Source: Stenopsyche tienmushanensis (lineage: Eukaryota; Arthropoda; Insecta; Trichoptera; Stenopsychidae). From it: a stretch of 64,000 bases of DNA. The DNA is taken from contig WACJ01000528.1 of NCBI GenBank assembly GCA_008973525.1, positions 1,984,001 through 2,048,000 on the forward strand, written 5' to 3'. The notes under the pieces were generated by a model that saw only the letters and a program-made list of their open reading frames with translations, did no database searches and was not told the origin of the DNA. Position numbers and translations under genes: made by a program. The first letter of the stretch is position 1; each line of letters opens with the position of its first letter. Below, piece by piece: positions 23,342 through 36,293 of this stretch.

Positions 23342-24122
23342 TAGGGAATCCAATCCCGAGCCAAAATTTCGATCCCGGGATTTCATTAGACAATCCCGGG
23401 ACCAGTCCCGGGATTGGGATTTTCAATATTTTAAGAAATTACGTTGATGAATTTGATCAAAAATTACTAATAAGTCCATTTGTTCAATATAAAAAATCAC
23501 TTTTCACAAAAATCACACACACAAGGCCAAAGAATTTTATTTATTTAAGAAAAGATAAAAATACAATTCAAAAATAGATAAATAAAACACTAAAAAATTC
23601 AAATATTATTTTGAAAATATGCCCGAAGTAACATTAACATTAAACATTAGTGTTTCGTCATTTAGTCTGGATCTGATTTTGGAAGTCAAACAACTTGCTG
23701 CTGAAAATGCACGCTCAGCTTCCACACTCGTTTGAGATATCGTCATCAGATATTTAAATGCTAGTTCGAGTTGATGATCGCGTGAGCCCCCATTTTCGTA
23801 TAATACCATCAATGGGACTGATAAAATTCCATTCTGCTGAGACACGGACTAAAACTCGCAAAATTCCCGATCTCCCGACAAATGATTTATTTCCGTCGCT
23901 GCAGATGAATATTCATATACTATAATACTTTGATGTGATTCGCAATTATATTACGGAGGAGTACAAAAATTCTGAACCCCGTATCTAATATATTTCATAT
24001 CAATATTCCCATTATTAGAGCCGAGGTGTAGTAAATACATCACCGGAAGGGAAAGGTCAATATAACAATTTGGAAAACATATATGTACCGTATATATGTA
24101 TACATAGATTAGACAGTTGCTG
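23342..24122 (-). mobile_element. 1-kb hAT family, copy B (right end lost)
   Basis: It starts TAGGGAATCCAATCCCG at 23342 and matches copy D through the segment GATTAGACAGT, after which similarity stops, so the CCCGGG-rich far end is missing. The minus-strand frame 23606-23845 (79 codons) encodes a hAT C-terminal dimerisation domain: LELAFKYLMTISQTSVEAER, AFSAASCLTSKIRSRL, ETLMFNVNV. It lies inside a mariner remnant. Confidence 0.85.
23606..23845 (-). CDS. hAT dimerisation-domain (hATC) fragment in copy B
   Basis: This open frame of 79 codons covers only the hATC region, with the signature SVEAERAFSA followed by S..KIRSRL. The rest of a transposase (zinc finger, DDE core) is absent. The frame is intact here, in copy D (46591-46830) and in copy F (56086-56325), but the first codon is not ATG; the first in-frame ATG is twelve codons in. 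It may once have been the last exon of a transposase. Whether it is translated is unknown. Confidence 0.55.
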   Translation of the reverse strand: MSQQNGILSVPLMVLYENGGSRDHQLELAFKYLMTISQTSVEAERAFSAASCLTSKIRSRLNDETLMFNVNVTSGIFSK

Positions 24123-24542
24123 CATGTGAATTTGGTGTTAAATACTTCAAAAAGATAAATTGAATTCAGAATAATAACGAATACAAAAACATAGAAGGTA
24201 CATAAAAATAGAAAGCGATTTCAATAAATCAGATTGTTTTAAATAAAGCATATAGCCTTTATTTTAATATGTTTATCAAATGTTGAGTTTGTTAATAAAT
24301 CAATGACTCGGTAATAGTTTGTTAACACGTTAAACACAGGAAAACTTCGCGCGCATTCGCCGATAGTTTTTGGTCACTCTGTGTATTTGAAATTGGCTCA
24401 GTTTTAATAAAATAGCCTCAACAAATCCTCATAAGACAAGTAATGGGAAGAAATATGAAAAAAACATGGCATAATTCATAAAAGTATGCTTCCCGCATGT
24501 AGCTTTTGGTACAATTTTCATGGTAATATTTGAATATAATTA

Positions 24543-25591
24543 AATTGTCCGGTTAGGAATGTCGTTTTTTAATGAAAGAGTTAAATTCAAACAAAAATAA
24601 TATTAATTAATTTCATCAATACAATGTATTCTCTTTCAGTAGATAAGACCTTTTTCCATCTATTGAATATTTTTTTTATTCCAGAAAAATAAAATTCTAT
24701 GGGTTTTGATATAAAATATGTTTCATTTCTTTTTTCACCACTTTTTTGTTTATGATTTTTCCCCCCGATAAATAATGTTGAATCGATCTAAATAAATGAT
24801 AATCGGAAGGAGCAAGATGAGGGGAATAAGGTGGATTTGGAATCGTTTGCCAACCGAGTTCATTTAATTTGTTTTCGGTCATCTTTGATTTATGGGGTGG
24901 CGCATTATCATGTAGCTAAAGAATTTGGCAACGGTTTCTTATACCCACCTTTTCGTACTCAATGCCACTTTTAAACGTTCTAATTGTGAACAATACATCT
25001 CCCTTGTTATGGTTGACCATATGGAAGGACTTCATGGTAGATTATTCCTTTGGAGTCCCACTATATACATTTAAAAAGAGATTTCTTACAGTTAGACTCG
25101 GTTGAGGGGTTGGTTTCTTTATCTGCCCCTTTGAAATCAATTGTCTTTTGTGGTTTTAATTCGAGTACAATACCCACTTTTCATCTTCAGTCAGCACGAC
25201 ATTACTGATTAGCCTTGATCTCATCAGTAATGTCGTGCTGAATCCACATCCACTGTTTTATAGTGTTTCCTATTTTTGTCAAGAAACATCCAAGCTTATA
25301 TGTTAATTCTCGTATAGTCTATATTGGATTTGATTCAATTTTAGCACGCAGAATATCGTCATCCACTTTAACATTTCTCTCACTTCGGATCTTATTTTCT
25401 AAACTAAAATTTTCGCATTTAAATTGTTTAAATCATCTCTGGCATTGACAAACAGTTAGAGATATTCGTACACTTTTGTAGAAAATAACGAAAAAGCAAA
25501 TATACAATACGTATTACCAAAGGGATGGCTGAGACACAACTGATGATTAAAAATTAAGTATGGAAAAAACGACATTCCTAACGGGACAATC
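24543..25591 (-). mobile_element. Mariner element with both terminal repeats
   Basis: Left end AATTGTCCGGTTAGGAATG and right end CATTCCTAACGGGACAATC are inverted repeats of about 28 bases, each flanked by the TA target duplication. At 1049 bp it is shorter than an intact mariner. On the minus strand 24697-24882 reads GWQTIPNPPYSPHLAPSDYH, the third catalytic acid block. An internal perfect 18-bp hairpin (25192-25240) and stops elsewhere show it is dead. Confidence 0.85.
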
Positions 25592-26634
25592 TATTATAAT
25601 GCTATAAAACATAGAATCACAAAACTCCAAATCATTTTTCCTTGGCAGTATGTTATCATTGACATGCATAAATAATTATAAATGTTACTATAAATTAGCG
25701 GTAGATATAATGAACCGTCATGCAATATATTTACTTTTGTATTTTTATAATTATTTGTCCTTGTTGATATGCACTTTCGACTGAAAAAAGCCAATTGTGT
25801 GTGTGTGTTTTTTTTTTAAATTAGCATAAACATTAAAAATACGATCACTTTAATATTGATTTGAGTTAATGCTTAAAATTGCAATGAATTGCACACTAAA
25901 TATTCTCATAACAAATTTAATTGTCAAATATTTTTAATGTTGAATATTAAAATAGCAAAATAATCATCCCTAAACAATCATAAAATTACAAGCGTCTCTA
26001 AGCTTCAATATTTCTTCTTTCATTAAACTCCGGCTCTTTATCAAATGAGTGTTTTTATTTAACATTTATAAAGTGTTTATTGCTTCATTCTCCAATCTTG
26101 GATCCTTCTTTTCTCATTTTTAATTTAAATATATGTTTATTTTGGAATATATTTTAACTGCCGTTACAATATTCTGAAATCATCAATCAATAGTTATGTA
26201 ATCAATTTGAATTTAAACTCTATCCACTAATCAGAAGGTAAAATAGGTATAAAATGCTTGAATAGAAAAAACTAAATTAAATGAGATCACAAACGTCCGA
26301 AGACAAACACAACATATAAATATGAAGACATCATACGTAAATCTTGAATGAAATAAACGATTATTATAAACGGATTTCATGAATAAAATCATATCGTTCG
26401 AAGAACTTTGACACACATCGACACAATGCATTTTAAATACCTACGTACATAATTTAGATTTAATATAATTATTCCAACTACAGTTAAAAGGTTACCAGAT
26501 CATCCATATTCATTCGGTATTAATGTCTATTCTTGAATTATGCATTTCACCGTATTGTCATGTATTTTAGCATAAAATTTAGTTTAGTTCATGTGCTTCC
26601 TTACCCACACTAAGATTGACGTGACGAAAAAGAA
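25592..26634 (+). other. AT-rich spacer before the elongase gene
   Basis: No coding or repeat signal was recognised, apart from a short (GT)n run near 25797. It must contain the elongase promoter; the sequence just before the ATG (CTAAGATTGACGTGACG) is less AT-rich and may mark the 5' UTR. No TATA box stands out. Confidence 0.4.
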
Positions 26635-27822
26635 ATGGCTGTGATATTAGGAAAACTAGTAGAAGTTTATTACTATTTAAATAATGAAATCAGTGGTAAA
26701 TTTTGTGTTTAAATAATTTAATCCTCCTAAAACGATATCAGTGACGTTAAAAATCATTCAAAACGTTTAATTTGTCGTTTTGTTTACTTTCGTTACAGAT
26801 CCAAGAACAGAAAATTGGTTTCTTATAAAAAACCCATTTCTGGGCATTGGAATTATATCCGCATACTTATATACGGTATTCAATTTGGGTCCCAAATTTA
26901 TGTCGAATCGACCAGCGTATTCCCTTAAAATCCCGCTGATCATTTACAATATAATACAGATATTGTCATCCTTTTATATGGTTTATCAGGTAAATTTTTA
27001 ACAACCATTTAACTTATTCAAAATTGGCATAACATTTAAAATATTAATAAAAACCAATTACAGAGTATTGTATTGGGATGGGCGAATAATTACAAATTAA
27101 TATGTGAACCAGTTGATTCGTCAAACAATCCCATCGCCATAAAAATAGCTTGGAGGGTCTGCTATTTGTATTTCATTGTTAAAATAGTGGATCTTTTAGA
27201 TACGGTATGCGATTTAATTTTTTTCAGATTTATCTTTCAGCAATCAAAATCATGTGCGAATTTAAAATTTTAGATATTTTTTATACTGAGGAAAAAAACA
27301 GAGCAATTATCATTTTTACACATATATCATCATGCAGGTATGGTTGTTTTGTCGTGGTGTATAGTAAAATGGTTACCAGGTAAATAGCGTTTTAAAAATG
27401 TTTGTGCAATAGACGTGGATAAAACTTATTACAGCGAGCAACAATTATTTTAGGTGGCCACGGAATGATGTTAATAACAATTAACTCGTTTGTTCATAGT
27501 ATTATGTATTCGTATTATTTATTAGCAACGGATGAGTCGAATAAACAATATCTATGGTGGAAAAAATATGTGACGCAGCTCCAAATTGTAAGTTTGTCAA
27601 CCCGTCTGTTAATCGTAACCGTAATGTATAGAAAAGTAATTCATGATTTCTGTATTTCAGATTCAATTTGGATATTTATTCTTTCACTTTTTGGCGGTGT
27701 TCTTTGTGGACTGCCGATATCCTAAAATTCCATCGTTTTTCTTGCTGCCGCAAAATTTGTTTTTCGTCTATTTATTTACAGATTTTTACATTAAAACTTA
27801 TCTTAAAAAAAGGAATGTATAA
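26635..27822 (+). CDS. Very-long-chain fatty acid elongase (ELOVL family), six exons
   Basis: Exons: 26635-26695, 26799-26989, 27064-27204, 27274-27379, 27454-27587, 27661-27822; 795 coding bases, 264 residues, the normal ELO length. All introns are short (70-103 bases) GT..AG, and phases agree. From the family: an ER membrane 3-ketoacyl-CoA synthase that adds two carbons to long acyl-CoAs using malonyl-CoA. The protein shows [13 protein letters not shown] after the N-terminus, a KxxDLLDT block (KIVDLLDT) at the end of exon 3, FFILRKK, and the HxxHH box (His147, His150, His151, LHIYHH) in exon 4. Exon 5 has [12 protein letters not shown] and TQLQI, and the C-terminus is lysine-rich (YLKKRNV), fitting ER retention. 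Several hydrophobic segments are present, as expected. Chain-length preference cannot be told. No breaks were seen. Confidence 0.96.
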
Positions 27823-29947
27823 TCTAGTTAAAAAGTATTATATTAGTGATTAAATTTCATAATTTAGATATGTAAATAAGAGTTTTATTTTCAAAATTTA
27901 AATCATGTCCATTTCCACAAAATTCAATAGTAATTTGATATTAAAAAAATCCTCATTAGCATTTCATAATATCTATATTTTTATTTTTAAGCTCGTAAAC
28001 TAAAATGTAATAAAACTGCACTGAGAAGAAATCGAAATCACGACAGAAAGACTAAAATTAACGATAATCAAAAATATCGGAATTTTATGACCATAAGATT
28101 TCTAAAGCCCAAGCTAACTACCTTTAAATAATTTCGATTTTTTACTACTTAAAGCTTGATTATGTAAAAAAAAATACAAGTGACAAACGTAATGAAATTG
28201 TCCGTTACGTTAATTTACTCGAAACGCTAACATAATCTGCATAAGATTCAAATAGTTTGTCACTTTTAAAAGGAAATGCATAAGTATATTGTATAATTTA
28301 TGATGTGCATATTTAAATTGCATAAATTTTATTTGAACAATGCACTTTTTATCAAGGTGAACTTAATTTAAGTGTAGCAATGTAATTCAATATAATATTA
28401 AAAAAATACTTTATGCTATAATAATACATTAATTTGAAATGATTGCGTTAACATTAACACTTAATAGGCTAATGGTTACGGGCAATTGGTACGGGCAGCA
28501 GGCAAAATCATTGAAACGCGATAAATAAATACACTTTGAAAAATTGGCCGTATGTGTTAAACTACTTACTGTTTTGCAATGAAATTTAAATACCTAGATG
28601 AGGTATATATTAAAAATGTGTTTGAATATAAAATATAATATTAATATAATAAATAAACAGAAATTACCATCCGTATATTAATCAAAAGGCCATCGTCGTA
28701 TGTCTCTGAGGGTCAAAACTAACTCGCAACAAACAGGCCTTCTTTCAAGATCAAGTTAATTTAAAAAGGGGCTCTCTTTAGTCAAAGAGATGTTTGAAAT
28801 CATGAGAAAATATTAAAATTAAGTATGTAAATAAAGACAGTATTGTGTGGTTAATAGGATTATCAAAATAAATGCTTTTTAGATATGCAAATAAAACTCA
28901 ATTTAATTCCTAAAATATATTTGCAACATCTCATATCAAAATATAGCAACTATAACATTTGATTATAATTTGTTAGCGACTCATCCAATTTTATAAAGCC
29001 ATTATTGACTAAACTCACGTCCACTCTTTCAGTAGTGAATTAGAACAAATTAATGGTTTTAAAAAAGGGAATACTATTGCTTGAGGTTTACTTTCAATAA
29101 AAATACATACATATTTAAGTAGAATAAACAGTAAATATGAATATTTTATTATGTAAATACAAATTATATGTAGGCATTCCTGTGGTTTAGCTGTAATGAA
29201 CTAAAATTACTCGGTTTCAAAACTGAAGAGTTTGTGGTTGATGAAGTCATTTTATGAATAAATTTGGAGCACTTGCAAATTCAAAGTGTCGTAAGCCCAT
29301 ACGCAAATTATATTTTGAAACATAAAATAGAGATCAAAATTTTGTGAGATCGATAAATTTGGCTATCTTATAACGATTTGCCGAGTTTACAATTTCCCAT
29401 TATTTTAAATGAGATTCAAAATACATTTTTTTGTCTATAAATAGCGTTTGTAAGCAAGATTATAGAAATATTCTATATTCAAAAATTACAATGCTTCAAT
29501 TACATAAACTATTACTCCATTAATTGGTTGTGCAAAATCAACAGATGGTCTTAAAATTTATACTCGCAACAGTTTAACATTGATTAGCTTGTACAATATA
29601 ATAACCTTGATTACTATAATTAAATAAACCAATCAATATGAATATATTAATTGCTTTTTATACTTCATATTGATTCTGAACATTTAGCAATAATCTGTAA
29701 TAAAAAATGCTGTTAATATTGTCAACAGCATTCCAAGTACTGCTAAATCTCAATATTAGCAGACGTCATTTGTAAGAGTCGTGCTTTAAATTCATATTTA
29801 AAAGATAAAAAGTAAAAATATAATGCAATATTATATTCCAATGAATTTCCAGAATTATATATAGACTATATAATTATAAAGATTAATAATACTTCTAGGT
29901 TTGCATCTTTAATGCAGTGTGTAGTGCATGAAAATAAATTAAATTCA
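27823..29947. other. AT-rich region between two convergent genes
   Basis: The elongase (plus) and the JmjC gene (minus) end toward each other across this 2.1 kb. I see only AT-rich sequence and no recognisable transposon. A slightly GC-richer island is at 28470-28560. It should contain both 3' UTRs and poly(A) signals, for example the ATAAATAAA-type words near 28655. Confidence 0.5.
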
Positions 29948-31857
29948 TCAACGTTGACTAGATAAATTCTCTCCAATTGTTTTAATCACAGATGGGTGAC
30001 AAAATGAATTTATAATTGCACTTAATAAATTTTTGTTTCCTATATTTTCCTCGTCATTGTCTTCGAGCTCTTCTCGCGGAGATGCAGTAATATTCTTCCT
30101 GTCCGAATTTTTCTTTATAATGTCTTTCAATTCATCCCTGCTAATTTCATGTAACTTTTTAATAAACGAATGATTATTTATATAAGAATCCAGATCAAAT
30201 ATTGTATCATTTTTAGAGGAGCTTTCTGTGTTTATGCTTTTTGAATCGATCCTAGGCCGCTTTATTCCCTTTTTTCTAGACTGGAATTCCTTGTATTTCG
30301 TTAGAGTTGAATCAACTTGGAGGACAGCAACCGTCAATGGAAGAGCAGGAAGATCATCCTATTTATAAAATTAAATTCATGTATATCAAGGCGAAAAACA
30401 ATTGTATCAATAAAAGTGATAAAACAAACCTCATTTGGATTTAATATTGATTCTAATAATGCTGTCGGTAAATCTTGACAAATTTGTGCAATAAAAAGCT
30501 TAATCAAAGCCTCCTCAATTCGAGCTTTTGAATCTTCCTCTTCCTGCATTTAAAAAACTCGTTGAAATATCATAAAAAGACATCTGAATTATAAATGAAA
30601 AAGTATTGAACCTACACAGGGAATCCATGTATTAATAGTTATTCCAACTGTGCTAACGTGCTCTACATAATGCCACCATTTCAACGGAACAATCAACGCA
30701 TCACCGGGTTCCAATACAACAGTATATCCACCATGTAATCCTAAAAAATATATTCATATGCTGTATTATAAGCTTTTAAAACAATATATATATATTTTGT
30801 AAGCACACTGTAAATAATTACCGTTTAATTCATTTGAATTTAAGGGATTTGAAAAATCTATTTGACTGTATACACTGGATTCTTCATACGGTACCCTTGT
30901 AGGTTTAAGACCGCCTGCTTCTGGAGGAAAAAGTATCCAGCGTTTCCTGTAATATTATAGGAATAAAAATCATTTCACCGAGGTACGCAAAATAATACAG
31001 CAAGTCCTCTAACAAAATCTCTTATCATCAGGGTCTTTCAGAGAAAATGTAAAACCCGAGCGATTTCAGATCGAAATTTGAACTGTTATTGCCACCTGAT
31101 CAGAATAAATATTACTTCAGGGCGAGCGTTTCATATACGGAAGTTCCACTGTCACACCTGTAGTTGAAGTTACCAAGTTGATATCTCTAAGATTGTGAGG
31201 CCCAGCACTATGAATCAGACTATGAAATATTTTCATAATACTAACTTGCCAAATACTTGCTACAACTATGTTGCGGACCATATGTATCTTGATGACAAGG
31301 CGTGTGTGCTCCATCGCTTCCTATCCATATGGAAGAATCTGAAGAATTGCGGCCAGGAAATCCAAACTTGTCCCATAAAACTTGCTGGAAAGAATGCTAC
31401 TTCAATGTACTGAATACAACGTCAATATACTGAATTAGTAGATAGGACCCGAAAGAAATGTTCTCTATTCAAAATAAGTTTGTTGAATCGTAATTTACTA
31501 TCGATATATTTTAAAAATATTATTTCTAACCTGAAAAATTTGATTGTTGGAATCAAACCACTCATGTATATATTTATAATCGAAGTAAGCCCAGTCATAA
31601 TCCCCATTTTCACTAGATGCGAAAAAGTTTTCAAAAGTCATCTCCTTAATTTCACAGCTTCGTTCCCAAATCGGGATACCAGGCGTTACTGTTGAAGGCT
31701 TACATCTAAATGAAAGCTTCGCAGTGGGCAAGTTCTTTGTCCATTCTTCGAGAGTCCATTCTAAAAGGGGCCACTCGCAAAATTGTTTTAAAACTAATGG
31801 GATCGATGTGTTTTTCACTAATTTTTCAATTGACTCGCTGCTAATGACACTTGCCAT
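29948..31857 (-). CDS. HSPBAP1: JmjC-domain protein, HSPBAP1-type, with disrupted exon 2
   Basis: Minus-strand exons: 31531-31857, 31246-31384, 30822-30946, 30616-30740, 30430-30543, 29948-30358; about 412 residues once two extra bases in exon 2 are discounted. All borders are GT..AG. Exon 1 starts MASVISSESIEKL and ends with WAYFDYKYI..IFQ. Exon 2 has KFGFPGRNS, then WIGSDGAHTPCHQDTYG, with the JmjC metal-binding pair His140 and Asp142. Exon 3 reads KRWILFPPEAGGLKPTRVPY. Exon 4 has EPGDALIVPLKWWHYVE, with the third metal ligand. Exons 5-6 form a helical, charged C-terminus. Order and motifs fit HSPB1-associated protein 1, a probable Fe(II)/2-oxoglutarate oxygenase. After Gly145, apparent +1 insertions near 31275 and 31260 break the frame. 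It could be a recent pseudogene or an assembly error; intact splice sites and later exons favour the latter. Confidence 0.85.
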
Positions 31858-32289
31858 TGTTTTGTATAAGGTTTTGCCGGAATGGAAAAAGAAATAAAAT
31901 TATAAGCTACTATTTGAACGCAATCAACAGGTAATGTCATCATCGCTTCTGTCAAATATGACATCAGCTTAGTGTTGCCATAAGCAAAATATATTAGGGA
32001 AATATTTTGTCGCTTACTGGGGTGGAAACGGCGGAAACGAAAAAAAGGCCGCATTTTAAATTATTTGTTTTTATTAAATTACTTGATCATCATAAAACTT
32101 GCTAATTGCTTGTGTGCTTTTAAAATATTTTATTCCGATAAATATGCAATGAAGAAATAAATGTATGAATTCAGTGGAGAGGACTAACTCAAAATAAAAT
32201 ACAACTGGAGGCTTTTGTCTCGCAGCGAATACTATTAAGAATGATAATTAATCAAATAAACGTATATACATCGTAGTGCAGCCACAAAC
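31858..32289 (-). promoter_or_regulatory. 5' flank of the HSPBAP1-type gene
   Basis: The stretch from 31858 to about 32050 holds GCGGAAACG-type sequence and is the likely 5' UTR and promoter. A 78-codon frame (31818-32054) overlaps the coding exon in another phase and has no recognised domain. The rest to 32289 is AT-rich. Confidence 0.35.
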
Positions 32290-32800
32290 AGTCATGTTGC
32301 ATCGATCTAAATAAATAATAATCAGAAAGAGCAGTCAGGAGAAAAGGGTGGATACAGAATTGTTTGCCAATTGAGTAGCTGATGATATATGGGGTGGCGC
32401 ATTGTCATGTTGCTAAAGAATTTAGCAATGGTTGACTACACCCGGCCTTTTCGTACTCAACTCCACTTTTAAACGTTCTAATTGTGAACAATAAACATCC
32501 CTTTTTATGGTTTGAACCATATAAAATGGTAGATTATCCTTTTGGAGTCCCAGTATACATTTAAAAGAGATGTATTACTGCAAGACCTGGTTGAGGGGTT
32601 GGTTTCTTTATCTGCCCCTTTGAAAGCCATTTTCCAATACCCACTTTTCATCTTCATTCACAAGATAGTGTAAAAACGGTTGTTTCTTCTTCAGCACGCA
32701 GGATATCGTCATCCACTTAAACCTTTCTCTGAACCTGACCTTATTTTCTAAGGTAAGATGATGTAAAACTATTCAAGACAACCTTGTTAATTTTATTGGA
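32290..32800 (-). mobile_element. Mariner fragment related to 24543-25591
   Basis: The plus strand from GCATCGATCTAAATAAATAA through ACCCACTTTTCATCTTCA parallels 24780-25400 of the mariner with both ends, with deletions. Terminal repeats are missing and no long frame survives. Confidence 0.75.
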
Positions 32801-32839
32801 AAGGGCTTTTCAAATTACTCTGAGTTCAGTTCCTCCTTC

Positions 32840-33165
32840 TCAAAATGAGAGTTCGTAATCGTTCTGTAGACATATTCGGATATGACATCCGATCGCGAAG
32901 CGCTCATTCGTCATGTCAGCGGTTTGAAAAGCGGACCGGTTGGACACAGAGACCTTGTAACCACTCTGTCCTCTTTTATGGCGTTTTTTCTATGATCTGT
33001 ACGATCAGGAAAGCTTCCTCTGAGGCTAACTTTCATAAGTGGCTCGCACCAAATGAGATCGCGAACGAGTGGCTATTCGAAGTTGAGAATAAGCGTGTCC
33101 TTGCTAACGTGGATATTAAATTCAGGATTTGCACTATGCTGTGCACTTTTGGTGATCCCGAATAG
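32840..33165 (-). repeat. hAT-like non-autonomous repeat, copy 5
   Basis: It starts ATGAGAGTTCGTAATCGTTC, contains CGAAGCGCTCATTCG and the decayed hairpin CGGTTTGAAAAGCGGACCG near 32920, and continues with TTATGGCGTTTTTTCTATGA. It shares these words in the same order with copies 2 and 4. The 106-codon frame across it (32845-33165) has no domain I know. Confidence 0.6.
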
Positions 33166-33289
33166 CGAGACTAATAAACAGCTCGGACCAGTGGAGGATC
33201 CCCATATGTTCCTTTGTTATGAAGTGATGGACCCATGTTTAATTCTGAATTGATGTAAAAACTCAGCCTTATTGCTATGAAACATCACT

Positions 33290-33495
33290 AAACACTCGAT
33301 TGAAGCGTAATTACGACGCCGTTTTTGTTCCATCATGAGCAAACGCGGCACCCATCTTGCGCACAGCTTTCTCACTGTCCAAATTTTCAGTCAATGTTCG
33401 ATGTACGGTGTTTTTTGAAAGGGCTAGCATGATTTTGGGCTGAAACTTTTCAAATAAAAGTATTGTATCATTTAACGACAACCATTGCCACAAGG
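33290..33495 (-). pseudogene. Mariner transposase fragment, irritans-like
   Basis: The minus strand reads RKLCARWVPRLLMMEQKRRR in one phase, with LSKNTVHRTLTENLD in a neighbouring phase, so at least one frameshift is present. It is the same lineage as 23130-23341. The 60-codon frame given by 33311-33493 mixes both phases. It is joined at 33496 to the end of a hAT-like element. Confidence 0.75.
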
Positions 33496-33545
33496 GTTAA
33501 ATACTTGCCACGGGCGCTTCATACCCTTGTTACGGCTCTGGTTAT
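33496..33545 (-). repeat. Detached end of the hAT-like repeat
   Basis: The reverse complement reads CAGAGCCGTAACAAGGGTAT then GAAGCGCCCGTGGCAA, the same as the left end of the element at 7637. Only about 50 bases remain. Confidence 0.6.
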
Positions 33546-36293
33546 AAATTGAGGTATAAAACAATAAAACGTGATAAAAATTCCGTAAATGTAATAGTTG
33601 GGAAAATAAAAGGATAACGCATTTTATTTAAAAATCAAATATTTTTAATAAATTGTATATTAACATCTTATAATACAAATTATGTACAATTTAAATACTT
33701 TATTCACAAATCAAATATTTCGCAGTATTTTCATAAATAAATATAACAATCGGATGCATTTTTCAAAATGAATAAAAAACGACCCTCTCCGTTATATTCT
33801 CCAATTTTACATTATTTTTGAGTCAAAAATTAAAACACTATCATCACGATCGATTTCACAGTGTGTAGTATAAGCACCAGTAGCAGTAGTGTGTAGTATA
33901 ACAGTATAACGAGGAATTTAATTTGCTTAGTTCAATACATCGCGTATTTCCAGCATTGATGCAATCACAGTCTAATGAAAAATTATATGGAAATTCTTAC
34001 TTTTTATATTCTTCTCATATATATCCTAAGGCAAGTATTTGGTAGAGTGAATATACGGTTCATGTTTTCAAACTGTAATTGAAACTATGTCTTTAATTTA
34101 TCTAATAATTGTACTAATGGTCTATCCAGTAGCTTATGAACACAATTATTTGTTTGATTTACGAGTGGGAATGAAATATTAACGTTATTTTAAACTATAC
34201 TATGTCTATTTATAAAAGTGAACATCAGCAGAACTAATATTGAACGGCGGCGGCAGTTGGATGATTTAAAAATCCAATCGATGCTCGTTAATTATTCTGA
34301 GAGACTTCGATTGTGTAAATTTTTAACGAACGATAAAAGAAGAAAATTAAAGTGTCACCTATATTAATATTTACAATTGGAATACTACGTTTAATTGTTT
34401 GATAACATGCTAGGCATTGATCAACCGTTTATTTTATTATTGCAATTTTAGATAATAAGAGTGAAAATAGTCACATTCCTTTTGATAAAAAACTAAAACA
34501 TTATATGTATACTGTTTAAAAATACATCACATCTATAAAATCTACTTGATAATCATATATCTAAGTGTTTAATACATAAATAAGATAGCTTCTACGTTAT
34601 GTCACAGTATATATATGTATATTAAATTAGGTGTCACATTATATCACCAATTCAGATCACTCTAGCCTTATAGTCTTTTATGCTAAACATACAATTCACA
34701 TTTTTTAACTCACAAACTCACATATTTAAGTTTTGAAAATATAATAATAAAGTTATGATATAAAAAGCTCCTTTTTATTTAATGATTTTATTCCAGATAA
34801 GGCCACTATCAGTTAGGGTTTATGTTAATTTATGCAAGTTTTAACAGATTTTTTGTTTATGTTTTTGGCCTCGGTTGCGCGAAAGCTCCACATTTGAATT
34901 AATAGGGATTTATTAAATTCATTATTTGGTACATATTACAATGGTTAAATTTTCGTTGTCGTAGTTATCGCTCATTAGCTATGATCGATTTATATATATT
35001 TGTATAAACGCGTCGAAGACAATGCATTGTTTTGCTCGACCGTCTCAAAAAATTCAAACAATTGTATAGCTGCATGCGGTGAAAATAACATATAACAAAA
35101 TATACTACTCTTTGATATGAATTTTAAAATAAAAACAGTACGACCCTAATTAGCCTATTAATATATAATTTGTTTGAATCCACTAAATTATTTAAATCGA
35201 GAGTGACTAAATACAAATATTTAACTAGCTATGTTGAATCTCAATGCTAGAAATTAAAATTCTATCCCATTTGAATTTAAATTCAAATACTTCCATATAT
35301 AAACTGCTCGCAGTCGATCCTCGATTTACTTGAAAATGCTATTTTTTATTAATTGAATTCGTAGCAAGCTTCAAATATGTTTTAATGGTTATTCTAGACA
35401 GACTATTTAACGTGTGATAATATTAATATCAGCCAGTTCTAAAGAATTCCTGGTCTGATATAATGTAATTTAATATTAATTAGGTCAAATACATTTTTTT
35501 CTAAGGTTTTCATTGTTTTGAAATCATAAACATGAATGTGTATTTTTTTATAAATATATCACTATAACTAAAATTTAGATTTTAAAAATGAACTAATACT
35601 TTCCATAACTCAAGATATATTATATCTAAAATATACTAGGGTCTGACTGTGTTAATTTGATAAATGTTATTTATTTACTGTTTAAATAACATAAATGTTC
35701 ATATATACATACTTCCTTTTGAGATCAATTTAGCATGGACATATTTTATTGAAGTGACATTTATAAGAAAGAGAAAATGTGAATATTTGTACAACTGTAT
35801 ATTCTCAGAAGTTTCATCCAATCTTCTAATATACAAGAAATGTATTCACAATTATTTCAAATTTAGAAAAGACTTTACAAAGACATTTTTAACAATAACA
35901 GAAAAGCTGTTAATGATCGTTTTAAAAAATAAAACATCGCTCCCATTAACATTATATACACCTCTCAATTTGGCGTCAACACCATTTGAAAAATTATGGA
36001 AGACATGCAATTTTGCTAACCGGATATGAATTTCTGGCACTTCTGAGCTTTTCGGCACTTATTTATTTACCACTATATCTCTGAATGAATATGTATATAC
36101 AGATGTATAATACACAATTGATGTTACAAATTATTTACTTATATACAAAAAATTTAAATACGTAAACGCTACTAATCTTTTTCTTCTTGCTTTTATAAAA
36201 AAATAACCAGCGAAATTCGTAAATGAGAAATAGCAAAACGTCAATATGAAAATATTAATTATCATGTTTGAGTATTGCATTGACTACGCGCGA
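33546..36293. other. AT-rich region downstream of the RING gene
   Basis: No transposon or gene was recognised in these 2.7 kb. The 121-codon frame at 35664-36029 (plus) has AT-driven composition and no domain, and overlaps an open minus frame; it is more likely 3' UTR of the RING gene on the other strand. A non-AT-rich patch near 33850-33960 has no obvious match. Confidence 0.4.

Noticed and set aside
35664..36029. 121-codon plus-strand frame
   Set aside because: Composition is driven by AT-rich DNA (I, L, K, F, Y, N) with no domain, and it overlaps the expected 3' UTR of the minus-strand RING gene.
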